A stretch of DNA of 41,749 nt from UMGS1889 sp900556055 (GCA_902463265.1 CABQEV010000018.1:1-41749); one strand, 5' to 3'. Shown: positions 23,918 to 32,750, counted from the first letter of the stretch. Numbers and translations: made by a program. The notes: generated by a model from the letters alone, not told the origin.

Positions 23918-24691
23918 ATGGAACTTCATGCAATGGGCATCTCATACAGACACGGACGTGAATTCAAAGTCAGCCGTCCCGACGGCTCGGGAGATAACCT
24001 CCTGCTTATCTTTAAGTCGCACGCACGCATCAATATCGGCGGGAATGAGATCAGCGTCCCCGAAAATCATGCCGTCGTTTATTCAAAGGGATATCCGCAG
24101 ATATACTCCGCCGATGGCGAAGAATATGTAAATCACTGGGTGCATTTCGGCTGCTCAGAAACTGATATATTCTTTGATAGAATAGGTCTGTCATTCAACG
24201 ATCCCCGCCCCGTAAGCGATATCTCCGCAGCAGAAAACGTCCTCGATATGCTGAGCGTCGAGAGCGTTTCCGACGGCAGAAATTCCGCCGAATGCACAGA
24301 CCTCCTGCTCCGCCTGCTCCTGACAAAATCCCTCGGATCGGACGGAGATGCGGCACTTTCCGTCCACAGCAGCGGACTTAGACGCATCCGTGCGGAGATC
24401 TACGGCTCACCGTCAGGCAGCTTCACCGTCAGCGGTCTTGCCGCCGAGCTTTCCCTCAGCCCATCGCACTTCCAGGCACTCTATAAAGCCGAGTTCGGTG
24501 TCAGCTGCTACGAGGATGTTCTGCGTGCAAAAACGTCCGCCGCCGAATATTATCTGCGCAGCACATCGCTCCCTATAAAAGAGATCGCCGCACTCTGCGG
24601 ATTCGAAAACGATGTTCATTTTATCAGGCAGTTCAAAAAACGCACAGGCATGACTGCCGCCGAATTCAGAAAATTTGAACATAGAAATTGA
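23918..24691 (+). CDS. AraC-family regulator, divergent from GH51
   Basis: 257 aa. A degenerate cupin sensing domain (about 1-110, including NHWVHFGC) is followed by two C-terminal helix-turn-helix units (about 155-255). The last is LPIKEIAALCGFENDVHFIR followed by QFKKRTGMTAAEFRK. GGAG lies eight bases before the ATG. Being divergent from the GH51 gene with overlapping promoters, it is the obvious candidate regulator of arabinofuranosidase. The inducer is unknown, with arabinose or an arabinoxylan fragment a guess from context. Confidence 0.83.
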   Translation: MELHAMGISYRHGREFKVSRPDGSGDNLLLIFKSHARINIGGNEISVPENHAVVYSKGYPQIYSADGEEYVNHWVHFGCSETDIFFDRIGLSFNDPRPVSDISAAENVLDMLSVESVSDGRNSAECTDLLLRLLLTKSLGSDGDAALSVHSSGLRRIRAEIYGSPSGSFTVSGLAAELSLSPSHFQALYKAEFGVSCYEDVLRAKTSAAEYYLRSTSLPIKEIAALCGFENDVHFIRQFKKRTGMTAAEFRKFEHRN

Positions 24692-24741
24692 TTTCATAAA
24701 ACGTTTTATATATATAATTTGCATAATTTTTTCAAAAACTG

Positions 24742-24770
24742 TTGACTTTTTATCGGTAAGGATATATAAT
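24742..24770 (+). promoter_or_regulatory. Promoter of the DUF6935-like gene
   Basis: TTGACT (24742-24747), a 17-bp spacer and TATAAT (24765-24770). Confidence 0.7.
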
Positions 24771-24836
24771 TGTAATGAAATATTTCATTAATATTTTGTG
24801 CAATAATACAAACATCAGAAAGGATCGGCGGTCATT

Positions 24837-25391
24837 ATGTATATGAAGAATTACGTTAAGTGTGAAAAATATCTTTTCAGCCGTTTTCCTGCGGAACTGA
24901 CAGACTTCTGCAACCTGAATCAGGCGATGATGAAAACACCGTTTGACACCGCTTATATGACATTTCTGGCTCTCTGTATGTTCAAGACAAATCCCCGCAT
25001 AGGCATCGAAATGCTGTCATATGTCAGAGGAACATTCCATTTCAGCGAGAAGGAAAAGGCGGAGATCAGAACCGCTTTGGACGGAAAAGAGTATATTCCG
25101 TATTCATTTTTTGAAGGTGCATATCCCTATAACAATTATCAGCCACTGAGACCTTATAAGCTTGAAATATGCGAAATGCCATATTCATTCAGCGAAGATG
25201 GATATGCTAAGCTCGCCGTTCAGTCCTCGGGTGCTGAGGAACCGAGAACGATCACGCTCAGGCAGAAAAACGGCAGATGGTTCTTCTGGGATCAGGATCT
25301 CCTGGGCGATATAATCAAGCCTGCGCTCGCCGACAGCTGGACATTTTCTGACCGCCATACAGCTTCATATATCCCGGAGAATTCGCAATAA
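24837..25391 (+). CDS. DUF6935-like cytoplasmic protein
   Basis: 184 aa. The N-terminal half is helical. The C-terminal half has the pattern YSFFEGAYPYNNYQPLRPY, then a strand-rich segment with GYAKLAVQSSGAEEPRTITL and a closing WFFWDQDLLGDI, which I associate with DUF6935. That family has no known function. AAAGGA precedes the ATG, with a second Met two codons on as an alternative start. It is monocistronic with its own promoter and terminator. Confidence 0.65.
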   Translation: MYMKNYVKCEKYLFSRFPAELTDFCNLNQAMMKTPFDTAYMTFLALCMFKTNPRIGIEMLSYVRGTFHFSEKEKAEIRTALDGKEYIPYSFFEGAYPYNNYQPLRPYKLEICEMPYSFSEDGYAKLAVQSSGAEEPRTITLRQKNGRWFFWDQDLLGDIIKPALADSWTFSDRHTASYIPENSQ

Positions 25392-25439
25392 TAAAAGCCC
25401 ATTGAATCATGTTTTTTATTATAACATCACCGAAAAAAC

Positions 25440-25470
25440 AGCTTCTCTGCCTGCGGCAGGGGAGCTTTTT
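25440..25470 (+). terminator. Terminator after the DUF6935-like gene
   Basis: AGCTTCTCTGCC (25440-25451) pairs with GGCAGGGGAGCT (25455-25466) with one wobble or mismatch, then TTTT. Confidence 0.7.
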
Positions 25471-25568
25471 CATTCACGTTTCCTGTATCTTCCGCATATT
25501 ATGTGCAATATGTATATAAAAATAAGATAATCGCAGGAAAACATTGTTGCATTGTTTACAGATTGCTA

Positions 25569-25597
25569 TTGACAAAATACATAAAATATTGTATCAT
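25569..25597 (+). promoter_or_regulatory. Promoter of the pseudopilin-like gene
   Basis: TTGACA (25569-25574), a 17-bp spacer and TATCAT (25592-25597). The leader then holds a perfect 8-bp hairpin (25624-25631 with 25640-25647) just upstream of the ribosome binding site. Confidence 0.7.
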
Positions 25598-25672
25598 AAA
25601 ATTAAGATAATTACAGATTTAAAATTGCAGTTTTTATAGACTGCAATTGCTGCCAAACGGGAGAGAGAAAGT

Positions 25673-26155
25673 ATGAAAAGGGTTAGGGGTTTCACACTTA
25701 TCGAGCTGATCGTTGTAATAGCGATAATCGGCGTTCTTACCGCTGTCCTGACACCAATGTTTATGGGAGCGTCAAAGGAAGCAAGGTATTCAAAGTATCA
25801 GACACAGGCAAGGCACGTCTATGAGGGCGCTCAGCTCGCTCTCACCTCGCTGCAAAGCAGCGGCTCAGACGTTCAGGCAGACACGGTCTACACGGGCGGT
25901 GCCGACGGCATCGGTCACGCTTCGGGACAGGACGACTGCGATCTGAAAAAGTATCTCGGCAGCTCATTCACAGGATATTTCGGCTTTAAGGTTGACAGCT
26001 CGGGCATCGGCTGTTCATTTGCGATCTGGAGCGATCGGCCTGTCAGCGCAGGCGATGTCGTTATGATGACAAATTCCGATGTTACGGATTCGCTCAGCAC
26101 AGCAGCGCCTAAGGGCTGCTACTATCCGCAGAATGATATTCAGGAATCACCGTAA
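25673..26155 (+). CDS. Orphan type IV pilin / pseudopilin-like protein
   Basis: 160 aa. The N-terminus KRVRGFTLIELIVVIAIIGV is a class III signal: a prepilin peptidase would cut after Gly6 and methylate Phe7, and Glu11 (the conserved +5 Glu) is present. The hydrophobic helix anchors it in the membrane. The C-terminal 110 residues form a small globular domain with two cysteines. GGGAGAGAG precedes the ATG. No pilus ATPase, platform or peptidase gene is nearby, so it must rely on machinery elsewhere. Confidence 0.82.
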   Translation: MKRVRGFTLIELIVVIAIIGVLTAVLTPMFMGASKEARYSKYQTQARHVYEGAQLALTSLQSSGSDVQADTVYTGGADGIGHASGQDDCDLKKYLGSSFTGYFGFKVDSSGIGCSFAIWSDRPVSAGDVVMMTNSDVTDSLSTAAPKGCYYPQNDIQESP

Positions 26156-26205
26156 AAAAATACCTCCGTCAGATCTGATTTATTATCTGACGGCGGTATT
26201 TTTTG
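26155..26205. terminator. Bidirectional terminator between pilin-like gene and trxA
   Basis: AAAAATACCTCCGTCAGAT pairs with ATCTGACGGCGGTATTTTT (right arm from 26185) with a single mismatch. It has A-runs and T-runs on either side and lies between convergent genes. Confidence 0.85.
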
Positions 26206-26211
26206 TGTTTT

Positions 26212-26523
26212 TTACAGTCCCGCAAAATCGAGAAGATCCGATTTTCCCATTGCGCCGATGTGCTTGTCCATCAGCTCTCCGTCCTTGAAAAGCATGAGCG
26301 TCGGGATATTCTCAACGCCGAAATCATGAGCAAGCTCGGGCTGTTCGTCAACATTCACCTTGCCTACTGCGATCTCACTGAACTCCTCGCCTATCTCATC
26401 AACGATTGGAGAGACCATTCTGCACGGTCCGCACCATGATGCCCAGAAATCCACAAGAACAGGCTTTGATGAGCCGAGAACCTCTTCCTTGAAATTTTCC
26501 CTTGTAAGTGTTATAACAGACAT
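26212..26523 (-). CDS. trxA: Thioredoxin
   Basis: 103 aa, the normal thioredoxin length. The active site WCGPC is at residues 30-34, within VDFWASWCGPCRM, and the cis-proline is in NIPTLMLF. It reduces protein disulfides in the cytoplasm. GAAAGGAG lies about ten bases before the ATG. A -35/-10 pair TTGATA and TATACT (26595-26600 and 26570-26575, 19-bp spacing) is a weak promoter candidate. It is monocistronic. Confidence 0.93.
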   Translation of the reverse strand: MSVITLTRENFKEEVLGSSKPVLVDFWASWCGPCRMVSPIVDEIGEEFSEIAVGKVNVDEQPELAHDFGVENIPTLMLFKDGELMDKHIGAMGKSDLLDFAGL

Positions 26524-26626
26524 GATCCGTTTCTCCTTTCATGCATCTGCATTTATTGTATACAAATATAGTATAACTTATCATTATGTATTTATATCAA
26601 GAAAAATGTAACATTTTATAAAAAAT

Positions 26627-26655
26627 GCCCCGCTCAGCCGAACGGGGCGATTTTT
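26627..26655. terminator. Terminator of the GH26 operon
   Basis: GCCCCG (26627-26632) pairs with CGGGGC (26643-26648). The minus-strand side, which follows the GH26 stop, continues into ATTTTTT. The plus side continues into GATTTTTTTT. Confidence 0.8.
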
Positions 26656-26656
26656 T

Positions 26657-28291
26657 TTACTGAATGGGATAGTTCCTGAGATCGGGCAGCTCGTCAAGCG
26701 TCAGGACATATTCGGACCCGTAAGCCTTTTTGAGCATATCCGCTTCCGTATATGTCTCGGACAGCTGACCGAAATTGTTGACGATGAATTCGCCGCTCCA
26801 TGTTGACCAGAGCAGCCATCTTGCGTTGTCCCTGAAAAGCAGGTCGGGATCAGGCACGCAGCCGTTCTCCGTCAGTGCGACAAGCTTTGCTGTTCCGGAA
26901 GTTTCGGCAGCCTCGGCAAATTTGCCCGACTGCGATGTATATACCTGAGTTCCGGGGTAAATATCCTCGCCGATGATATCAACCGTGTCATCTCCGGGAT
27001 ACCAGTCCCTGCTCTGACCGTTCCATACCCAGATGAGATTGGTCAGACCATACTCATTCGTCAGCTTGTCATAGAGGATATTCCAGAGCTTTTTGTAGGA
27101 TCCGGGCTCGCAGTTTCCCCACCAGAACCAGCCGCCGCTTGCCTCGTGGAGCGGTCTCCAGAGGACAGGCACGCCAGAATCGCACAGCCGCTTCAGCTGT
27201 ACTGCGATAGCGTCGATATCCTGCATAAGCAGGTCATAGCCCTCGTCGTCCCTGCCGTTCATGATATCATCGAGATTTATAGTTGTCGCTTCCTTGTAGA
27301 AGCCTCTGTACCACGGATCGCTTTCGCTGTCCACGAGATATTTTTCCGGCGCATTCCAGTGCCAGCACATCGAAACAATGCCGCCTGCGTTCACATACCA
27401 GTCATAAGCCTGCTCAACGGCATCTCCCGATGAACCGTTTGCCACTCTTGACGGCGTATATTCGATAAGGTCGAGTCCGAGGACTGCGGGCTGTTTGCCT
27501 GTTATTTCCTGAATTCTCGCAAGCTCGGAAGATGTGCGTCCCTTGTCGGCAAACTGTCCGGAAAGGATGTAATTTCCGTAGATATCGGTCATAAACTTCA
27601 TCAGCCGCTGTGCATTTTCGTCCGCATCGGGATTTGACAGCACGGGAGATACGCTGTAAGTATCCTCCGTGACAGCCGATGAAGCCGTCATTTCAAGGTA
27701 ATCGACCTTTATCCAGCCCCAGCTTACGGATAATGTGATCTCGTGCTGACCCTTTTCAAGATATATATTTTTCAGCGAATTGAAGCCGAATTCTTCGTTA
27801 TCGGTAGTGATCTCGCCGATCGGAGTGCCGTCTGCTGCAACGAAATTCACCTTATGTCCGCCGTTTGACGCACACATGAAGTTCAGGTCATAGCTTCCGT
27901 CAGCGGGTGCATCGACTGTAAAGGTCAGCTTGTCCGTGCTGCCCTCGAAATGGTCAACATAGCCCGTTCCCGAAAATCCGTCAAAGGAGTTCTCGACAGC
28001 TGCCTTTCCCTCGGTCTTTCCGTCCTCAGCTTCGTATTTTGCGGAGAAATCGGCAGCAACGCCGCTTGCGGTCAGCGGACGTTCGGTCATGTCGAGAGAT
28101 GTGTTGTATTCGCTTCTTATCTCGCCGAAGATAGCCTTTATCGGCTCGGCTGCGGCAGCTTCGGCAGATGTTCCGACAGTTGTTTCAGCCGATGTCGTTT
28201 CGGCGTTCCCGTCATTTTTTGCGCAGCCCGACATAATGCCTGCCGCCATTGTAACAGCAACACTCATAGCAATGATTCTTTTCATGTTCAT
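26657..28291 (-). CDS. GH26 beta-mannanase lipoprotein with CBM35-like domain
   Basis: 544 aa. The signal peptide ends in a lipobox MSGC, so Cys23 would be lipidated and the enzyme tethered outside the cell. A Thr/Ala/Glu-rich linker (24-60) is followed by a carbohydrate-binding module of the CBM35/CBM6 type (about 84-202, with KYEAED and WGWIKVDYLEM). The GH26 catalytic domain (about 210-540) has acid/base Glu383 (RPLHEASGGWFWWG) and nucleophile Glu475 (LTENGC). GH26 enzymes mostly cut beta-1,4-mannans. AAGGA precedes the ATG, which lies 1 bp after the amidohydrolase stop, so the genes are coupled. Confidence 0.88.
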   Translation of the reverse strand: MNMKRIIAMSVAVTMAAGIMSGCAKNDGNAETTSAETTVGTSAEAAAAEPIKAIFGEIRSEYNTSLDMTERPLTASGVAADFSAKYEAEDGKTEGKAAVENSFDGFSGTGYVDHFEGSTDKLTFTVDAPADGSYDLNFMCASNGGHKVNFVAADGTPIGEITTDNEEFGFNSLKNIYLEKGQHEITLSVSWGWIKVDYLEMTASSAVTEDTYSVSPVLSNPDADENAQRLMKFMTDIYGNYILSGQFADKGRTSSELARIQEITGKQPAVLGLDLIEYTPSRVANGSSGDAVEQAYDWYVNAGGIVSMCWHWNAPEKYLVDSESDPWYRGFYKEATTINLDDIMNGRDDEGYDLLMQDIDAIAVQLKRLCDSGVPVLWRPLHEASGGWFWWGNCEPGSYKKLWNILYDKLTNEYGLTNLIWVWNGQSRDWYPGDDTVDIIGEDIYPGTQVYTSQSGKFAEAAETSGTAKLVALTENGCVPDPDLLFRDNARWLLWSTWSGEFIVNNFGQLSETYTEADMLKKAYGSEYVLTLDELPDLRNYPIQ

Positions 28292-28292
28292 A

Positions 28293-29459
28293 TCAGTTTT
28301 CCTTCTTGTAAACGACCCTTCCGTCGGATATAACGCAGAGTGCGTCCGTCATTATATCCAGCGGATCGCCGCTCATTATCACCATATCCGCCGCCGCACC
28401 CTTTACGATGCTGCCTATCTTTCCGCTCATGCCGAGCATCGCCGCAGGATTTGAAGTGACCGCACGCAGTCCCTCCTCATACGGCAGACCATGCTTCACG
28501 CACATTGCCGCACTCATCGGCAGATAGTCGATAGGAACTTCGGGGTGGTCGGTGCATATCGCCACATTCACGCCGTTTTTATAGAGCTTTGCGGCATTTT
28601 CAAGTGAGATGTTCCGAAGCTCGGGCTTTCCCCTGTCGCAGATTATCGGACCCAGGACAGCATTTTCATGCTCATTTCCGAGTATATCCGCCGCAAGATG
28701 CCCCTCGCTGCAGTGGATAAGCAGATGCGGAAGCGAAAATTCCCTGCAAATGCGCATAGCCGTGAAGATATCGTCTATCCTGTGGCAATGAAAATGTGCG
28801 GATATCCCGCCCTTGAGCAGCGGGATAAGCGCCTCGGATTTAGCGTCAAATTCGGGCAGCTCGTCCTCCTCGGCATTTTCCGTGTCCTGCATATAACGCT
28901 GCGCCTTTCTGAGTGCCTCACGGATAGCGGCAGCCGTTGCCATTCTCGTCACGGGAGATTCGTCCCTGTCGGAATAGCAGCCCTTCGGATTCTCGCCGAG
29001 CGCAAATTTTATCGCCGCACGCTTTATCAGCATATCATCGACACGCCTGCCTGCGGTTTTCATAAGTATCATGTCCCCGCCGATGGGATTGGTGCTTCCG
29101 CAGCCCGTCACAACGGCAGTAACGCCCGTCCTGAGAGCATCGGCAAAGTAGGGATCCATGCCGTTCACGCCGTCCATTGCCCTGAGATGCGGAGTTACGG
29201 GGTCGGTGAATTCGTTGACATCATCGCCCTCTTCGCCCTCGCCGCTGCCGATTATGCCCATATGCGTGTGAGCGTCGATCATTCCCGGCATGAGGATATG
29301 TCCGCCGGCATTGATATCATCGGGAGAAATATTTTCGGGATCTCCCGCACAGACCTCGGCAATAACGCCGTTTTCGATCACGGCATATCCGCAGTCTATC
29401 GAAAACGGCATGCTCCTGTCGGGGTCCATCGGGAGTATCTTAGCATTGTAGATTATCAT
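28293..29459 (-). CDS. Amidohydrolase (imidazolonepropionase-like)
   Basis: 388 aa. Metal-binding motifs of the amidohydrolase superfamily are present: HTH (His64, His66), a possible carboxylated Lys in GENPKG, HFHCH, HCSEGH, and the Asp in CTDHPE. A C-terminal KIGSIVKGAAADMVI with a small beta-sandwich completes the fold. The substrate cannot be told. Family members cleave cyclic amides or peptide-like bonds. It is the middle gene between a small membrane protein and a mannanase, an unusual combination. Confidence 0.82.
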   Translation of the reverse strand: MIIYNAKILPMDPDRSMPFSIDCGYAVIENGVIAEVCAGDPENISPDDINAGGHILMPGMIDAHTHMGIIGSGEGEEGDDVNEFTDPVTPHLRAMDGVNGMDPYFADALRTGVTAVVTGCGSTNPIGGDMILMKTAGRRVDDMLIKRAAIKFALGENPKGCYSDRDESPVTRMATAAAIREALRKAQRYMQDTENAEEDELPEFDAKSEALIPLLKGGISAHFHCHRIDDIFTAMRICREFSLPHLLIHCSEGHLAADILGNEHENAVLGPIICDRGKPELRNISLENAAKLYKNGVNVAICTDHPEVPIDYLPMSAAMCVKHGLPYEEGLRAVTSNPAAMLGMSGKIGSIVKGAAADMVIMSGDPLDIMTDALCVISDGRVVYKKEN

Positions 29460-29466
29460 AATTCAA

Positions 29467-29652
29467 TCATGAAAGACCGCACTCATCGTAGTCTTTCCAT
29501 CTTTCGTGGTAATTTTTATTGTCAGCGATCCTGTAAACGATGTAAGCGATAGATGTCATAAGCAGAAACAGCGCCGCAGCCACGGGCAGTGCGGAACGCA
29601 GAAAATCTTCCTTATCGGCATAGCCTGCGATAGTCTTTTTTATCTCGTTCAT
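29467..29652 (-). CDS. Small single-pass membrane protein
   Basis: 61 aa, starting at the ATG at 29652, which has AAAGGAG seven bases upstream. The frame runs further upstream without a start signal. One membrane helix lies at about residues 24-43 (ALPVAAALFLLMTSIAYIVY) and the tail is charged. There is no recognised family. It is first in the operon with the amidohydrolase and GH26 genes, with a 7-bp gap to the next. Confidence 0.65.
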   Translation of the reverse strand: MNEIKKTIAGYADKEDFLRSALPVAAALFLLMTSIAYIVYRIADNKNYHERWKDYDECGLS

Positions 29653-29685
29653 ATAAATTCTCCTTTCGGTCATTTGGATACAATC

Positions 29686-29714
29686 ATTATAATACAATTC
29701 CGTTCAATAGTCAA
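29686..29714 (-). promoter_or_regulatory. Promoter of the small membrane protein-amidohydrolase-GH26 operon
   Basis: Minus-strand TTGACT (29709-29714), a 17-bp spacer and TATAAT (29686-29691). It lies right after the stop of the preceding GT2 gene, which sits on the same strand. Confidence 0.75.
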
Positions 29715-29718
29715 GGGT

Positions 29719-30411
29719 TCACTTTTTCGCCTTTCCCGTGATGATATAGCGAAGATGCCTTATCCCATCGGGAATGCTTCTGAGGTGCGATTTTCCGTGC
29801 CTTCCGTCCTTCCTGAGAACGGTCGGTATCTCGGCGATATCCGCACCCGAAAGAGCAAATTTGCCGATCATCTCGGTCGCAAATTCCATGCCGCCGCATT
29901 CAAGACCGAGTGCGAGAGCCGCCTCCCTGTCGAACGCGCGCAGACCGCAGTGGAAATCCCCGACTGTTGTTTTGTAGCGTATCCGCCCTGCGAGCGACAG
30001 CAGCGGAACGCCGAAATATCGGTGGCTGAAAGGCATTGCGCCCTTTTCGATGCCGCCGCTGAACCTGTTTCCCATCACAAGCTTTTTACCTGCTCTCAGC
30101 TCATCGACAAATCCCGAAAGATGATAAAAATCGTAGCTCATGTCGCAGTCGCCCATAATGATATATTTTCCCCGGGATGCTTTTATCCCGCCTTTCAGTG
30201 CATTCCCATAGCCCTTCTCGGGGACATTCACGACCCTTGCGCCGAGCGATGCCGCTATATCCGCAGACCTGTCCGTGCTGCCGTTGTCGGCGATGACTAT
30301 CTCAGCGGATATCCCGCTTTCGTCTATGAACCGCTTCGCTTCGTTTATGCAGAAAGCGATGGTTTTTTCTTCGTCCAGGCAGGGCATAAGAATGGTCAGT
30401 TCGGGTGTCAT
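29719..30411 (-). CDS. Family 2 glycosyltransferase
   Basis: 230 aa, GT-A fold: ILMPCLDEE near the start, VIADNGSTDRS (about 39-49), GYGNALKGG and the metal-binding DCDMSYD (about 87-93). There is no C-terminal membrane region. The pattern resembles dolichol-phosphate-mannose synthase-like enzymes that move a sugar to a lipid carrier. Its start overlaps the preceding membrane gene by ATGA. A lipid-linked sugar donor for the neighbouring membrane protein is a plausible role. Confidence 0.83.
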   Translation of the reverse strand: MTPELTILMPCLDEEKTIAFCINEAKRFIDESGISAEIVIADNGSTDRSADIAASLGARVVNVPEKGYGNALKGGIKASRGKYIIMGDCDMSYDFYHLSGFVDELRAGKKLVMGNRFSGGIEKGAMPFSHRYFGVPLLSLAGRIRYKTTVGDFHCGLRAFDREAALALGLECGGMEFATEMIGKFALSGADIAEIPTVLRKDGRHGKSHLRSIPDGIRHLRYIITGKAKK

Positions 30412-31730
30412 CTGCGTTTCACAGCCTTTTTCTTAACATTATCATAGTCGTATTTTCTCAGGTCGCTGTTGAACCATATCACCGCCAGAAGTGCAGTGAC
30501 CGAAGCCGCCTGCGCCCTGTATGTAAAGAATGAATGGAGATACGAGTGATTGTTCAGCAGGATAAATCTCAGATACGGCAAAGCTCCGAGAATGAGCATG
30601 ACCGCAGTAAATGCGCCGTTTTTCGTCCTTGCAAAGAATATGTAAAACATACCGCCGAGCAGTGCCGCCGATACTGTCAGCCCCATGACAATGCATATCA
30701 CATCGACTCTCTGAGAGCCGCCGAACATCGCCGAAAGATTTGCGAGCGGGGCATATATCGCCTGCTCGGAATGAGTCATCATTTCGTAGCCGTTGATGCC
30801 CGATATCCTTGTTTCAGCCGACCTTATCGCCGATGTGAATTTGTTTTCACCCGTGACAACAGTTGCAAGCGTCCACTTTGTTACAAAGGTCATGACGTAG
30901 GATATTCCCCAGCCGATGCCGCATTTCAGGGATAAAGCAAGGTTCTCCCTTAATGTTTTTCCTCTCCCGTCCTGCTGACGGATAATGAACACAAGCATCA
31001 GAGGAAGAAGTATCGACAGCGTTTCCGCCGTCAGGAAGTCGAAAAACGCAGCCGCCGCACCCGTTATGACGGAAAGCACAGTCAGCCAAGTATCGCCCTT
31101 TTTCTCGAAGATAACGAACATAAGGCACGCCGCAGCCGTCACTAGGAATATCGGTATATATTCAAGCGCAAGGCGGATATTCCACGACCGGACCAAGCAT
31201 AATCCCGCCGTGAACGCAGCCGCCGCAAAATACTGCTTATCCCGCAGCAGCAGAGCGCAGACCGCAATGACGAGTGCCAGCACGGCAAGCGAGCCTATCC
31301 GCTTTATGCCCTCCGCATCGGTAACAAGCAGCAGCGGACGGATAAACATCGCCGAGCCGTGCCAGTAGCGGGTGTAATCGGTGTTCGGCTCAGTACCGTA
31401 GGCAACGGTGGAATATAATCCCCAGTTTTCGCCGCTGTCGGTCACGCCGTCGTTTCCGTCATAATATTTCGTATCAAGCGCACTGCCCGACATATTCCAC
31501 GTTATATTCAGCAGGATAGTGTCCGCAAAATTGTCCGCAACGCCCCAAAGCTTTCTGCCGTCCTCCAGCGAAAACGGCTGCCTTCCGTTGTAATATTCGG
31601 CGCTTTTCAGCATATTGTCCCGTATTTTTTCCTGCGGGATAAGCACCGCCAGCATCAGCAGCACCCACATCAGCATCACAGCCGCCGCAAACACGCCGAT
31701 GTGCAGAGCTATTCTTTTTATCGTCCTCAC
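30408..31730 (-). CDS. Polytopic membrane protein
   Basis: 440 aa with about nine to eleven predicted membrane segments and a large extracellular loop after the first (about 35-135). The layout, short first helix, big outer loop, then clustered helices, resembles membrane glycosyltransferases of the GT-C type, but I see no decisive motif. ATGA overlaps couple it to the genes on both sides. Partnered with a GT2 enzyme, it may use lipid-linked sugars. That is inference. Confidence 0.6.
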   Translation of the reverse strand: MRTIKRIALHIGVFAAAVMLMWVLLMLAVLIPQEKIRDNMLKSAEYYNGRQPFSLEDGRKLWGVADNFADTILLNITWNMSGSALDTKYYDGNDGVTDSGENWGLYSTVAYGTEPNTDYTRYWHGSAMFIRPLLLVTDAEGIKRIGSLAVLALVIAVCALLLRDKQYFAAAAFTAGLCLVRSWNIRLALEYIPIFLVTAAACLMFVIFEKKGDTWLTVLSVITGAAAAFFDFLTAETLSILLPLMLVFIIRQQDGRGKTLRENLALSLKCGIGWGISYVMTFVTKWTLATVVTGENKFTSAIRSAETRISGINGYEMMTHSEQAIYAPLANLSAMFGGSQRVDVICIVMGLTVSAALLGGMFYIFFARTKNGAFTAVMLILGALPYLRFILLNNHSYLHSFFTYRAQAASVTALLAVIWFNSDLRKYDYDNVKKKAVKRR

Positions 31731-32629
31731 TGCATCTCACCGCTTATCTCAATATCGGGATTTATAACATTGTCCGTTCTGATATTCTCAAAAACTTCAA
31801 GAGCCTTATCGTAATTCTGCTGCATTTTTTCCTCATTGAATCCCGCTTCATGCATAACATTTCTCAGGCAGAACAGATAATCATCGGGCATATCGGGATA
31901 GCCGATATCGCTTGCAAATGTCGTTGCGGATATCTTATAGCCAAGCTCGACAGCATTTTCATCATCGGGATATAAAGCCGACATATCGGTGAAAAGCCCG
32001 TCCCTTGTGATATTCAGCTCATCGCAGACATCGGGCGAAGTTATAGCCATGATGATATTCTCGCTCTGGAATTCGCCGACAAGCTTGGTCTGACCCACCT
32101 GATAAGCCTGGAGCGAATAAGCGTCGTTCTCGTCATACTGAGCCGCCATATAATAAACGCTTACCTTTATCTTGCCGTCGCCGTTGAAGTCGGGGCAGTA
32201 TCTTTCGAGCCAGTCCTCCATGCGGTATGTACGGGAATCCATCTCGTAGCCGCCTGTAAAGAGCATCACGGTGATGTCGGGCTTTACGGTGAATATCGTG
32301 TCGCAGATAAGGAAAGTCAGCACAGCGATCGTGAAAACGCAGATGATAAAACGCCACTTATAATGATAGAAAAAGTTCTCGACCTTATCGCTGAAGGTGT
32401 ACTCCTTAACAGGCTCATCTTCCTTTTTTATGGTAGTTTCGTCATCGGAGATAACGCCTGCTTTGAGCTTCATAAGCTCGACCTTTTCGTTCTGGAGCTG
32501 CTTTTCGTACTCGGCACGCTCCTTTTTATCCTCTTCGGCGGCAAGCCGCTCTTCCTCTTCCTCCATCGCCTTAGCCTTTTCGTCTATCTCCCTTGCACGG
32601 TCAAAAAAGTTTTTTTCCTTATCAGCCAT
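31727..32629 (-). CDS. Membrane-anchored protein with coiled-coil N-terminus
   Basis: 300 aa. Residues about 1-75 are strongly charged and heptad-like (KAMEEEEERLAAEEDKKERA), a cytoplasmic coiled coil. One membrane helix lies at about 94-116 (FIICVFTIAVLTFLICDTIF). The remaining 180 residues are an outside domain rich in Asp and Tyr. I do not recognise it. It is the first gene of a three-gene ATGA-overlapped operon with a polytopic protein and a GT2 enzyme. GGGAG precedes the ATG. Confidence 0.65.
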   Translation of the reverse strand: MADKEKNFFDRAREIDEKAKAMEEEEERLAAEEDKKERAEYEKQLQNEKVELMKLKAGVISDDETTIKKEDEPVKEYTFSDKVENFFYHYKWRFIICVFTIAVLTFLICDTIFTVKPDITVMLFTGGYEMDSRTYRMEDWLERYCPDFNGDGKIKVSVYYMAAQYDENDAYSLQAYQVGQTKLVGEFQSENIIMAITSPDVCDELNITRDGLFTDMSALYPDDENAVELGYKISATTFASDIGYPDMPDDYLFCLRNVMHEAGFNEEKMQQNYDKALEVFENIRTDNVINPDIEISGEMQ

Positions 32630-32702
32630 AGTATCTCCCTCAAAAGAAAAGGGCAGAATGGGTCATGTACCCGTTTCCGCCCCGTATTTTTACATTGTAT
32701 CT

Positions 32703-32732
32703 ATTATACCGCATTTTTCATGGGTTTGTCAA
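32703..32732 (-). promoter_or_regulatory. Promoter of the membrane/GT2 operon
   Basis: Minus-strand TTGACA (32727-32732), an 18-bp spacer and TATAAT (32703-32708). Confidence 0.7.
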
Positions 32733-32750
32733 TAGCGAATTTTGCATAGC

